Source: Paratinospora sagittata
Lineage: Eukaryota > Streptophyta > Magnoliopsida > Ranunculales > Menispermaceae
Assembly (NCBI GenBank): GCA_035771175.1
Contig: CM069593.1
Coordinates: 3,466,461-3,530,460 of the forward strand
Reading direction: 5' to 3'
Length of the DNA stretch: 64,000 bases
In this document: piece by piece, positions 1-11,350 of the stretch
How positions within the stretch are numbered: position 1 is the stretch's first letter
Layout of the letters: the number at the start of each line of letters is the position of its first letter
The notes under the pieces: generated by a model
Databases searched by the model: none
The model's input: only the letters and a program-made list of their open reading frames with translations
What the model was told of the DNA's origin: nothing
Translations under genes and position numbers: made by a program

Positions 1-1
1 G

Positions 2-3000
2 AAGATTGCTAAAGATGCTTGCTTTTGGGCTTCATATAGAATTCCTCCATTTTGGAAATTAGGATTTTGGAGGTACCAATATTTGTGCATGAGGCTGAAG
101 CACTTGACTGTTGATATCATACAGCAATGTAGACAAAACTACAAGAGCAGTGAAGTAGATGGAGGCCCTCTGAAGAAAACCACAGATACCAGAAGGAGAG
201 CTGCAACCGAATCTTACTTTTCTTTAGGTGATTTGAGTAAAGATAATTCATTCTTGGAGCAGCTTGATGATCATCTAAATCCTAAAGTAGAGCCATGTGG
301 AAATGTTATTGGCATGATGCTTCATGGATGCCTGACCGGTGCCGGTCTGATTGGTCATATCTTGGCAAGGCTTGTGATGCATCCAGAAATACAAGACAAG
401 GTATATATTCCTTTCTTTTGCTCTCCTTCCCCTCTTTGGATGATTCATTTTGTGTCATCTTGTCTAGATGGTGAGTACATCTTTTAGGTTTTGAAAATAA
501 TGGCCATTTGAATGCAATCATTGACTGCTGTAATGCAGTAGTTGTCTATGTTTTGAAAATTAGTGCATGTGAACGCCAAGTAGTTGGGATAGATATTTGT
601 GGTTGATTGGTCGATGTTTATTCTTAAAGTTATCTAAATTTGATTTTGTCATCTCCAGCTGCGTACCTCCAGAACCATCTTGCTTGGTTTTTTTTTTTCC
701 TCAAATAATGTAAAGTTACCTGTCATAGGTAGTACCTCTTAATTTTTTATTATATATGTGTAGTTAAGAATTATGATGATTCGTATTTCACCTCCTAATT
801 GCACTGGTTGTGAGATTTTACTAAACTTGGTTGACACGATATGTGATTTTGCATAAGATATGCATTATAGTATTCATTTTCTAAATCAACAATTATGTAG
901 TTTGGTTAAGTAGTTTTTTGTCTTGAATCTTGATATGACTAACTTTTACACCGTTTGTCAACTATCGAACATAACCCAATTCCCTTGTCTAGGCTTGGTA
1001 TGGGTTGCATGTAAAGGTATGCAAATAAGCTCATTACTGGTGGAATTATTCAACCGTACACACGTCGTTAAGCTATGACATATTAACGAAAACTTTTGCT
1101 CAATGTAGTATCATGTTTAACAATGAATCTTATTACTTAAGAAAGAAATAAAAAAAAAATAAATGTAATTGCATCATATATAGCTTTGTAAAAATTTCTA
1201 GACTCCTATTAATCTTATTTTATACTAATTATAGGGTTTTTTGGATTTATGTTTCAGATGAAGAAAGAATAGGAGGTAAAGAATGAATAATACTTGATTT
1301 CCTTACTTTATCGAAAATTTATTTTAGAATTACAATAAGCTAGTGAGAAAATTTAACACAAGCTCTAAACTTTTTAAAAATTTCAAAGTCCTATCCTATA
1401 GCTTGACTTGCTAATAGCTTAGGCAATTTGGTGCTAAAACACCTTGATCTTTTATACCTCGTCTAAAATTTATTTTAAAATCACGATATACTCTTTAAGA
1501 AAATTTCTACAAGCTTTGAACCTTTTAGAAATTCCAAAGACGATGCTTTGACAACACTAATTCAAAGTTCATATTTGAAATAACCATAACAAGCTTAAGG
1601 TTACAATTTACAAGTCATGCAATGAAAGATTGGGGTGGGTGGCTAAATGTAAACTAAGGAAAAATATATTTGGAAAATGCAATGGGATTCATGCTTGAGA
1701 GATCAACAAAAGAGTTAAGAAAAAGAAGAATCGACTGCTCGAGGATTTCAAAATTATTGGGAAAAATGAGAGGAAGAGAATATATCGACAATATGTATCT
1801 ATCCATATTGAATTGCAGATACATCAATGATAAATTCTTATTTGATCAGGGTCCTCCAGTGGAGATGAAAACGGTAGACAAGAAATCAAATAGGAAAGGC
1901 AGAGAAACTCTTTCGGTATTGGACTCTGTATCTAAAGAATTCAATGCAATGGTTACGGCGTGAATTAAATGAAAGAATGAAGATTTATTTATTTAAAAGA
2001 TCTTCACTTTGGTCTTTATAGTTGAGGAAAGGCATGCAATTTGGTGTTTAGAATGACCATTTGGTGAATATTTATCTATTTATCTTAGATATAACAGAAC
2101 TGACTTGCAGTATGAGTTGTGGTACTGTGGTGTTGTATGTTCTTGTTAATGAAATTATTGCATAATGGGTGAGTTTCCAAAAGGACTAAATGCCATGGTA
2201 GAACCCTGGAGGGTGACCTAGAATCAAGACTTTTTCAAGTCTTAAAGATAAGCTAGACTAGATGGGGCTGAACACTATTGTCATTGTTATTGTCATTTTA
2301 ATTGAGCTAATCAGCTAATTATACATGGGTTGACTGTTGAATAACTAAATGTACATTTGTTCGTTTTATTAATATTTTTGAGGATGTTGAAAGTCAAATT
2401 CAATTTGTCAAAGCATGCCTGTGTCACAGTTAAATTGGATTGTTAGTGCTCATCTAATGATCGGCTCTTTATTTTAGAGAAGCATAAAGGTAATCCAATT
2501 CCTCTTATTTTGTGTGTTTTCTCTTTGTTTTACTTACTGCAGATTTACTCGGAGATACTTATGGTGCAAAAAGGATCTGCTAAACTGCAGCTAGATGATG
2601 TCCAAAAAATGAATTTGTTACTGGCAACCGTATATGAATCTACTCGTCTTCTTCCAGCAGGACCTTTGCTTCAGAGGTGTTCAGAGAAACATGGTTAGTA
2701 GTTGTTTTTTCCATTGACAAATGTATATTTTAGGCATACCGCATTTTTTTCGAATTTATTTAAATAAGTAGAGTCAAATTTCCTTTTATTTCTTGGGTGA
2801 CGTTTATCAATTTAATTACTTGGGATATTTGTAAGTTTTAACAAGTCAAGGGAGTCCAGTTTGAATATCTGATTGGAACCTTATGTTGGGAACTTTCTAA
2901 AGTCTATGAGTTATCCATGTCTTTTTCCCTATTTTTTTGATAATTTCCAAATTCCATCATTATAGGACCAAGCTTTTGAGAGGAGCTTGAGAGTATAAAG

Positions 3001-5555
3001 TTTCTTTTTCAAAAGAAGATTTAACATTTTTCCTGTAATTTTTTTGTAGAAACCAAAAGAAAACTAGATCCCTTCAGAGTGACTCCTATGAGCACAAGGA
3101 ACCCCACCAGATTGGTGTGGTGGTCAAGCATTGACCTTAAGAAGTGAGTGATCTAAGTTCAATCTTCCACTCCTACAAAATTGGGGCCGCTCCCTTTGAG
3201 TTCCCGGTTTGTGGGGCTAGGGAGTCCCCATGTTAGCCCAAGAGATTAGCTGGGCAAGGCAACTCAGATACTCTCAATTATAAAAAAAAGAAAAAATGGA
3301 CTGCTATGAGCACAATGACCACCTTCCAAACCTGTTCCCTTTTTTGCAGATGGATACAATCCCTGCAGTTACTCTGATGGGTTTAGTGCAGTAATTAGTT
3401 TTTAATATTTTAACTTCTATCCTAGCATGCATGTGCTGAGGCACCAAGCAGCTGGCCTGATTGGTGTTGTAGTAATTTCTTTGATTGTACTTTTTGGCAT
3501 AGTTTTGATTCGCTTACATTGTTTTATGTACTTTTCCTTTCTCTCTCTGTTTTGTGGTGGTGTTGCTCACTCCTTGTTTACTGATTTTGCAGACTTGTAC
3601 CTTAAAACTGATATAACCATACCAGCTGGAACAATTCTTGTTGTCCCCGTGCAGTTGGTGCACACGGATGGTAAAAGTTGGGGAAGTGATGCATGCCAAT
3701 TTAATCCCTACCGTTTCTTGTCAAAAGCTGCTATAGGATCTGATGCACAGACAATAATGTCATTTACAGGTTTTTCCATTGTGCAAAAGTCTTTTATTGG
3801 GGTTTTTAGACCTTGATTGCTTCAGTTGCATAATTTAACCATAGTTTGGCTGGAATTTTATAATCTTGTTATATGCTAATTTCCCATAAATATATGATAC
3901 TTTGGTTTAGAATTTTTTCTTGTCATGAACGATTATCATTAGTGTGTCTGTCTTAAAAACACAAGTGGCTTCTATTTTGAATACTTGGCAGTGGTATTGG
4001 ACATAGTCTTCTTTTGTTGCAAATGTGGCGCAGCAACCAAAGATAGAGAGGAATAAAGGGGAAAAACCAGCGCTGTTGCTGGGAAATTTTGTATTAATTC
4101 TCAATTTTCCAAAAAAACTACCTCCAGTTACAGATATTTCTCGATGTGTGTACTCCCACTAATGGGTACAACAAAATAAAACTTGTAAATCGGTTCACAT
4201 GGGTCTCTAACAAAATCTGACACTCAAATGATGGCCAAGGGCAAGTTACAGGTATTTTATACTAACTATATGGTAATAGAATGGTCCCTCACTAACAACC
4301 ATTTGTTAGCTGCATCAAAATGCATTCTATTGCTTAAAGATGCATATGTATTTCCAAGAACAATATGCACACCGAACTTGATTTTATCATATTTTCCAAT
4401 ATATGACTCTTCTGTTTTGTGATTCTTCACTTGGTACTGGATAGCAGGGCCTCCTCTAATTTTGTTTCTTTATCTTGTCTGTAATTTGTCTTTTCTTTTT
4501 CTCAAACATGGAAGCACTATCTTAAAAAAAAGGACTAAGTCCATTATTGCTAATTGCTAATTTTCTTCCTACAAAAAAAAGTGAACAACGGCATGCTACA
4601 TACACATTTTGTTATAGAAACCAATATGTTTGACTCCCATCTGCTATACGGGAAAAAACCTTTTGATCTGTTGATAGAGTAAAATCTGCAGTTGCATAAT
4701 TGGTTTGGTACCTCCACTGATCATTTAGTATCTTATGTGATTTTACATTAGTCTGTTTTTCCATGTTCACGAAAAGTCATATATAGTTTTGGGTCAATGG
4801 ATTCAATTCTCTCTCTCTGTCCATGTCATCAACAACATCATCAATAATAATTTTTTAATTAGTCGGACAATAAGGAAGGATACCACAGTCTCAAAAAATA
4901 AAAATAAATAAATAAAATTCCTTATCCTTACTAAGTTCTCATGATGCATTTTTGACTTGGGAGCACAGATTATGTGATTCTGATGTATTGTTTACAAGTA
5001 CTTTTTATTTCCAGGAGCTGGAGAAGTAGTGAATCCTGTAGAAGGTCCATTTCAGTTAAATGACCCTAATGGAAATGCTGCCTTTCTTCCTTTTGGTTCT
5101 GGTACCCGGGCTTGTGTTGGCCAGAAGTTCACAATCTATGGAATTGCTCAATTATTTGCATATCTGCTCCAGCACTATGAGGTTGGTGCACTTTATTCTT
5201 TTCCTTCATTACCTTCAGTCTAATCAACTATGCTGCACGAGTAAATTTTCCAAGGCTGTTGTAACCATATTTAACATATTACATATGCAGTTGAACTAGG
5301 CTTACTTATGGATTGTGCTTTCATTCCTCCAGTTTGTTTATTTCTTTCTTATGTATCCGTAACACTAATACATGCAACTAACTTTCCTTATGTCTTCTAA
5401 CCATTCTGAAGATCTCTAAACATTTTGTATTGGAACTGAAAATTTGGCAGATAAAACTTCAGCCTGGTCTTGAGAACGACCCAAAGCCTACACTTAACTG
5501 CTGCGTTCTTCAGCTTATTCCAAGCCCAAAGATTATCTTTGTGAAAAGAAGCTGA
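2..5555 (+). CDS. cytochrome P450, 3' part (5 exons, 5' end outside window)
   Basis: Exons 2-400, 2543-2693, 3593-3769, 5015-5181 and 5451-5555 join in frame at GT-AG borders and end at TGA 5553-5555, giving 332 residues. P450s have about 500, so roughly the first third lies left of the window. Visible landmarks in order: I-helix segment (MMLHGCLTGAGLIGHIL), K-helix ExxR as YESTR, a PxRF-type FNPYRFL, and the haem-binding loop FLPFGSGTRACVGQ with its cysteine ligand. The family is a haem monooxygenase, usually ER-anchored. The substrate and CYP family are not recognisable to me. Odd point: the I-helix A/G-G-x-D/E-T-T signature reads HGCLTG, so the acidic residue is Leu and the second Thr is Gly. 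Intron 1 is 2.1 kb. An open frame at 1670-1963 inside it lacks an ATG start and is not recognised. Confidence 0.9.
3096..3290 (+). mobile_element. SINE-like insertion in P450 intron
   Basis: Within the second visible intron, TGGTGTGGTGGTCAAG resembles a pol III A box and CTAAGTTCAATCTTCC a B box about 35 bases later. The tail is A-rich (TATAAAAAAAAG). This is the usual layout of a degenerate tRNA-derived SINE on the + strand. No target-site duplication was resolved. Confidence 0.5.
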
Positions 5556-5727
5556 CACAAGGAGAGCAAATGTATCAGAAAAAAACTAGTACTAGGAGTA
5601 GTGTTTACATATTAGCTCCTTTTTCCATTGGTATTGCTAGGGTTACATGTCAAATCTGCTCTTACTTCACCAATTCTTGCAGTGTAAGAGAAATTCCCAT
5701 GTCTGATGTTTTTCCTCCCTGTTTTTA

Positions 5728-5852
5728 TCGGTTCCGTTTTTGTGTCCTGCACACATTGGATCCGTGACTGCAGGGGAGCTGTTTTTTTGTGTTAATGGTT
5801 CCGTTTCTGTGTCCTGCGCACATCGGAATCGTGACTGCAGTGGAGCTGTGTC
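5728..5852 (+). repeat. two imperfect direct copies of ~53 bp in P450 3' region
   Basis: Blocks at about 5730-5782 and 5799-5852 both begin GGTTCCGTTT, contain GTGTCCTGC and end in GACTGCAG-GGAGCTGT, with a handful of differences (period about 69). They lie about 175 bases after the P450 stop codon, probably in its 3' UTR. Confidence 0.75.
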
Positions 5853-7433
5853 TTTATTTTGGCTTCTCTGGTGTTTTGTTGTATTTTCTGTTTTTTCTCC
5901 AAAGGGAGTTTGTGTAACTTTATATAGCTCTCCATGAAACTGGCAAATGATAAAAAAAAATATATTTGTATATCTGTATCTGCTAGACTTTCTTTCTTAG
6001 TTGTTTCTCTGAACTTCCAATCTCATATTAATTTATTGGCTTGAGAATTAGGCTGCAATTGGGAAATTATCAGAGAAAATTTTCCCAAGGTTTTGTTAAG
6101 CTATCCTGTGATGCATTTTGATATTGAACTCATGTGTTTTTGAAATTTATAGGTCAAGCTGATTTGTTGATTCCAGTGTTTCCAAAAGATCGGTGAAGCT
6201 GTGAAAGTACTTGTCCTAATTTCTAAATATAGTAGTCAAATTTTGTGGAGTAATTGGTGGTGGTTTCCTTATGTTGTCCTCTAGATTTAATTGGATTGTC
6301 CTTGAAATTTATTTCTTTGGGAATTTCTTCTAAATTACATTATCCAATATCTCTAGACAGCTAATCTAAAACAAAATAGAAGAAAAAAAAAACAAACAAA
6401 CTTGACCCATGGACAGAAAGTGCCATGGTTATGTTTAATTTGTGATTTTAAAATAAAAATATAATAAAAATTAAAAAATAAATTTTTATTATTTTTTAAA
6501 AACAGTATTTTTTTTAACAAAATTTGAAAAACAGGTTTTTCAAAAAAAAAAAAGACTAAATAAGATTTTAATATTTTAATATTTTTAAATATAAAAAATT
6601 ATATTTAGATCATAAATCAAATGAGGTTTAAATTACCCTATGATGCTGTTACACTATTTTTTTTGTTGTTGTTGTACCTGTTAGGGCAGTGTTTAAATAT
6701 TAATGATAGTCCAGAGCATCCCTATCATATATGAAGAAACAAAAACGATTTATAAAAAAAATTTAATACTAAATCAAAGTAACACAATCGATTTTTAAAA
6801 TATAATCATTTTAAAAAGGATTATTGAGATTGCGTTTGGTTTACTATCTAAAAATAAAAAATCGAACGTAATTTAAAAAAATTAAAACTTTAAAAAATAA
6901 AATTTAAAAAATATTTCCAAAATGTTTTAAGTATTTCGGATGTTGGGATAATGAACCAAACCCGGCCGGAGTTTCATAAACCCTATTTTCCAAATTTAGA
7001 ACAGAAAAATTGAATTTCAGAAACCCTATTGTCTAAAATTAGGGAGGTCAAATAACGAAACAACGGAATCCAATCAACGGCCGACAATTTTATAAGAATT
7101 TTTTAATAAAGAAAAATGGGAAAATTAGAAGGAATTTTGGAAGGTCCGATTTTGCGTTTGGGTCCGAAAATCGCGTTTCGGGTGAGCCAGCGGAGGAAGC
7201 AACGCTCGCGTGGACTCTCTCTCTCTCTCTCTCTCTACCCTTCTGTCTCTCTCTCTCTCCGTGCAGATCAACGATTCCTTCAACAACATCAGTTTGATTT
7301 TTCAATCTTCTCTTTAAATAATTTCGGATCTGAAGTGCGTTTTTTCGATTATATCGGATTACAAGAAGAAAAAGGGGCTTTTTGCGATTCAAAATCCGAT
7401 TAGTTCTGCTCGAAATCTGACGACGACGACGAC
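5853..7433. other. intergenic DNA and DRAP1 leader; AT-rich with a MITE-like segment
   Basis: No gene is seen between the P450 and DRAP1. Positions 6350-6960 are very AT-rich. A segment from about 6831 (GATTGCGTTTGGTTTA) to 6960 (AATGAACCAAAC) has short inverted GTTTGGTT/AACCAAAC ends, as in a small MITE. A CT-rich stretch at 7212-7262 precedes the DRAP1 start and is probably 5' UTR or core promoter, a common pyrimidine-patch arrangement in plants. Confidence 0.45.
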
Positions 7434-10400
7434 ATGAGGAAGAAACTCGACACCCGATTCCCCGCTGTACGATCTCTCTTTCTCTCTGTTGTTTTTTCCC
7501 TTTTGTGATCTGATTTGTTGATTATTAGATGTGGTTTTAATATTAGGTTTGATTCGATGTTGTTTGATTGTTTTCATGCTATTTATTACTGTGATTTGGT
7601 TGTTGGGTTATTCTAGTTTTAGGGTTTGATGGGATTTGATGATCTGGGCTTGTTGTTTTCGGATTGGAGTGTTATTTGATGTTTGAGATTAGGGTTTGGG
7701 TTTTGTTGGTAGATGTGGGATTTCGACTGGTTTTATTGTTTGACGATGTGTTCCTGGTTAGATTCCATTGTGTTTGTTTCTGTGATTCTGGAAATAGTAG
7801 AGATGTTCTTTGACAGTAGTATGGACGAGAAAGAGGTTATATTTTTGTAATTTTTTTTGACAATAAATTCATGGGGGAAAAGTTTGTTTATCCTAGTTTT
7901 GATTAGTTTGGATGTGAATCTAAAAGCAAATTAGTGGAAATAAGGTGATCAGTGGATTTCATAGTTGAGGAGATTTTTGAAGCATGGCTTGATTTTTGTT
8001 AATTCGACGGGCTTGATGGAATAACTTGGTGATGATGAAGGAATTTGATATCGGAGTTGCTCAGAAGAACAGGAAATATTTTTGGTGAAAGCTTTGTTAT
8101 GTTGATGGGGATACGTTCTTGTAGAGTTTAGTGTCAAACTTGATGGTATCATTCTTTCTGAGGAACCATTTTATATTTGACAGCCTTGAATCAATTGTTT
8201 TACAGGGTTTTCTGTGATTATTATTGGCATTGGAGTATTTCCCTTCTACCTCCTTTCATTTGATGATTCAATTTCCATAAAATTATATATTTTTAATGAA
8301 AAATAAAGGGAAATGGCTGGGCTATTAGCTGCAGTTTCAGAGATAGAAAACTATTATTACTGAATGCTTCTACCTGTCATGTGTCGTTTTTTATCAAGAA
8401 ATCCACTTTTGATTTTGCTTCTGCTTCTGCTTCTCGCTCTCACCAATAGTAAACTGTATGAAATATGCTTGCTGTCCAATTTTTTGCCTTACAACCTTTT
8501 GTTTTAGTTGTTTTCTGCATATTGCAAAAGAAGTCCTGGTGACATACAATTTTGGTGTTTGATATAACACCTAGGAATGGAATTCTTATGAAGTTACATC
8601 CCATGAGATTGTATGTTTTGACAACCATAGCCTTGTTGTAATTTATCTTTTCCTTTCTTTTTTTTTTTGAGAAATGGGATCTACCATTTTATTCTGTTAT
8701 GATGCTTCAGGCACTGAGATATCAAACTCCCTTTCTTTGGTTGAAATTTCTTTTCCTTCATGTTTGTTGATAAAATGTGATAAGGCGGATTTCCTCCCAG
8801 TAGCTATGTTATTGATGGAAATGCTTTTTGATACAGTCGCGGATTAAAAAGATAATGCAAGCAGATGAAGACGTTGGAAAGATTGCAATGGCTGTTCCTC
8901 TTCTTGTTTGTGAGTATCAGTAACTTTTGTCCTTGGATGTGTCATTTCTTTATAACTTCTTTACAACTTGATGCTTTTGGGGCTGCATTACCTTCCTTCA
9001 ATTTTTAGTTTTTCTACTTTTTTCACCCTTTTCTTATGGACTTTAATCCTTAATTTACACTTTTGCAGCTAAAGCTCTAGAATTGTTTCTGCAAGATCTC
9101 TGCGATCGGACATATGAGATAACCCTTCATAGAGGAGCGAAGACAATGAGTTCTTTACATTTGTAAGTTGACCCTTTAATTTGTCTACTATGGACTACTT
9201 TTTTTTGTTGTGGAAGTAACAAATTATGTGTATGAGTCAAGATCTTTGTATGAATGTTTTCTTGCGATAACCCTCTTGCTTTTAGTACATTAGAAGATTC
9301 CATTGTATGCTGCAGTTAAATTAGTTCACCAAGAACTGATAACCCTCTTGCGATGACCCTGTTGGAAGAGGCTTTACTAATTGATTCACCAAGAAGAATA
9401 ACAAAGGATTGAAGCCCTATAGTCCTCTTATTACAGTATTTTCCAAATTAGTTCTAGGTATCATTCTAGATGTTTTCCTTTTATCGATGATAGTGACAAA
9501 ATCAATGATAATTTAGTATCAGACTGCTAACTTTGATGAATGTTATAAGTATCATAGCTATGACTACAAATTATTGATATAACCGTTGAGTTTGAATTAG
9601 TAGTAAATGCATTGTGGATTGTTGGCTTCTTTACCAACTGAATTCAGAAAATATTGATTTTTCTAGGCCTTCCCTTTCCTTTCACTTTCTTCTTTTCTTT
9701 TGTCAAATTACAATTTATGAGTTAATTGACTTGAAATATCCATAAATTTCAGAAAACAGTGTGTACAAAGCTATAATGTGTTCGATTTCTTGAGAGATAT
9801 TGTCAGCAAGGTCCCTGATTTAGGTGGTTCTGATGCCCTTGGTGAATCTGCTGCTAAGAGAAGGTGAGGGAATTAGTAGTCTTTTTATCTCTTTCCAAGA
9901 TTAATATACTAGGTAATATCTTATGTCTATTCCAACTGCACCAGAAAAGTGACTGATGACGAAGAGAACGATAGCGACGAAGAGTCGAAGAGGAGCAGGA
10001 TGGTGAGCCCTTCTTTTCCTTGATATATTCTCTAAAATCTAAACCGGCTTTTCATTTGAGGCAGGACTTTTTTATTTTCGCTATGCTTGAGAAAAAGCAA
10101 TGCTTCATTACCTCCTGATAAACTGAGAAAGGCTATATGTTCTGTAGCATGAGATGGTCCCAAGTGGCAGAGGAAGAGGAAGAGGTCGGGGAAGAGGCCG
10201 GGGACGGGGCTCCCGGGCAATAGAGAGGGAAACGACTATCCTTCAAAGTGCTCAGTGTGAGAGATTCGAAGACGATCCTGGCACATCTCCTCAACACGAT
10301 AAGCAGCCAGATTCTAACCCTAAAGGGATGGAATCTACAACTGAAGCGAAGGAATCAAAAGAAAGTATACCAGTAGCGAGAGGGAGCAACTCGGCCACTC

Positions 10401-10654
10401 GGAACTTTGATTTGAATATTGACTTGCAAGACAATGGTGGTGATACGGGTGCCACCAGCAGCTCCACGGCAACGGCAACTGCAACTGCACCTGCACCACC
10501 TTCTTCATCTAAAGATAACCCTGAAACAAAGCATGAGGAGTACCCAGGTTGGTCCCTTTCTGATATAGACAAGATGGCTATAGACCAGTTTCAAATCGAA
10601 CATCTAAGCAGAAAGTTAGACGACGATGATGACGACTATGATGAAGAGGGCTAA
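7434..10654 (+). CDS. NF-YC11: NC2-alpha / DRAP1 homologue (histone-fold, NF-YC11 type)
   Basis: Six exons (7434-7466, 8837-8909, 9069-9162, 9753-9863, 9945-10002, 10148-10654) join in frame to 291 aa. The N-terminus carries an H2A-like histone fold at about residues 8-95 (RIKKIMQADEDVGKIA, LELFLQDLCDRTYEIT, GAKTMSSLHLK, YNVFDFLRDIVSKVPD). Then come an acidic stretch, an Arg-Gly run (RGRGRGRGRG, about 130-142), an EAR-like FDLNIDLQ and a C-terminal acidic DDDDDDYDEE. The family (Dr1-associated corepressor) pairs with NC2-beta on TBP-bound promoters in the nucleus and represses or retunes initiation. The start is fixed by the MRKKLDTRFPA N-terminus typical of plant homologues. Intron 1 is long (1.37 kb). 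It converges on the cystatin gene, with about 700 bases between stop codons. Confidence 0.95.
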
Positions 10655-11350
10655 GTTGGAATGAATAATGAAGTTGCGAATGAGTGGATCTCTGACCTCA
10701 CTAGGGGTGGTAATGAAGTGTTCTGTTAATTATAGAAGTAGATTAGAATTATCCTCTGTTGAAACTTTATTGTCGCCCGTTAATAGCTGCTGTTGAAGGG
10801 TAAGATTGATTGCCATTGCTACATAGAATTTAGAAATTCCTACAAGGGGTTTTGATTTATCTTATCCTCTGCAGGACTTATATTGTATATGTCACTTACA
10901 AGTTCACTAACCATTACTGATTAATTTCCCTCTCTTATTTGCTTCTTTTGTATGTAATTTGCAACTTATTGTTATGCGATTGCACTTCAAATATCATTGG
11001 CAGACTTGTCACGTTTATCAATGAAACATCAAGTTTACAAGCAGCTTGATCACAACTTCCAACTGAGACAATCAAATGAATGGCAAGAACTTCCTGTTTC
11101 TGTCGTTTGGGGTATACTTTACGTCTTGTAATTCATCAGTTAAAGCGAGTTACAGATGAGATTGGAAAAAAATAAAAAGAAGCAGACATACGAAACAGTT
11201 CCATTTATAGCATAAGAACTGAGTACTACATGCATCTGTAGAGTGTTCTGTGAAGAGTTATTCATAGTTTTATAAGGGTTTCAAACAGACATATTTGTAT
11301 CACTTAAGGCCCTTCACATATACTAAAGCATGCTTGGGAATAAAGGAGAG
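10655..11350. other. convergent 3' intergenic region
   Basis: This interval separates the DRAP1 stop codon from the cystatin stop codon on the other strand. It should hold both 3' UTRs and poly(A) sites. No further gene or repeat is seen. Confidence 0.6.

Noticed and set aside
1670..1963. 97-codon open frame in P450 intron 1
   Set aside because: Begins at TTG, not ATG; codon makeup ordinary; no family recognised; most likely chance or an old element.
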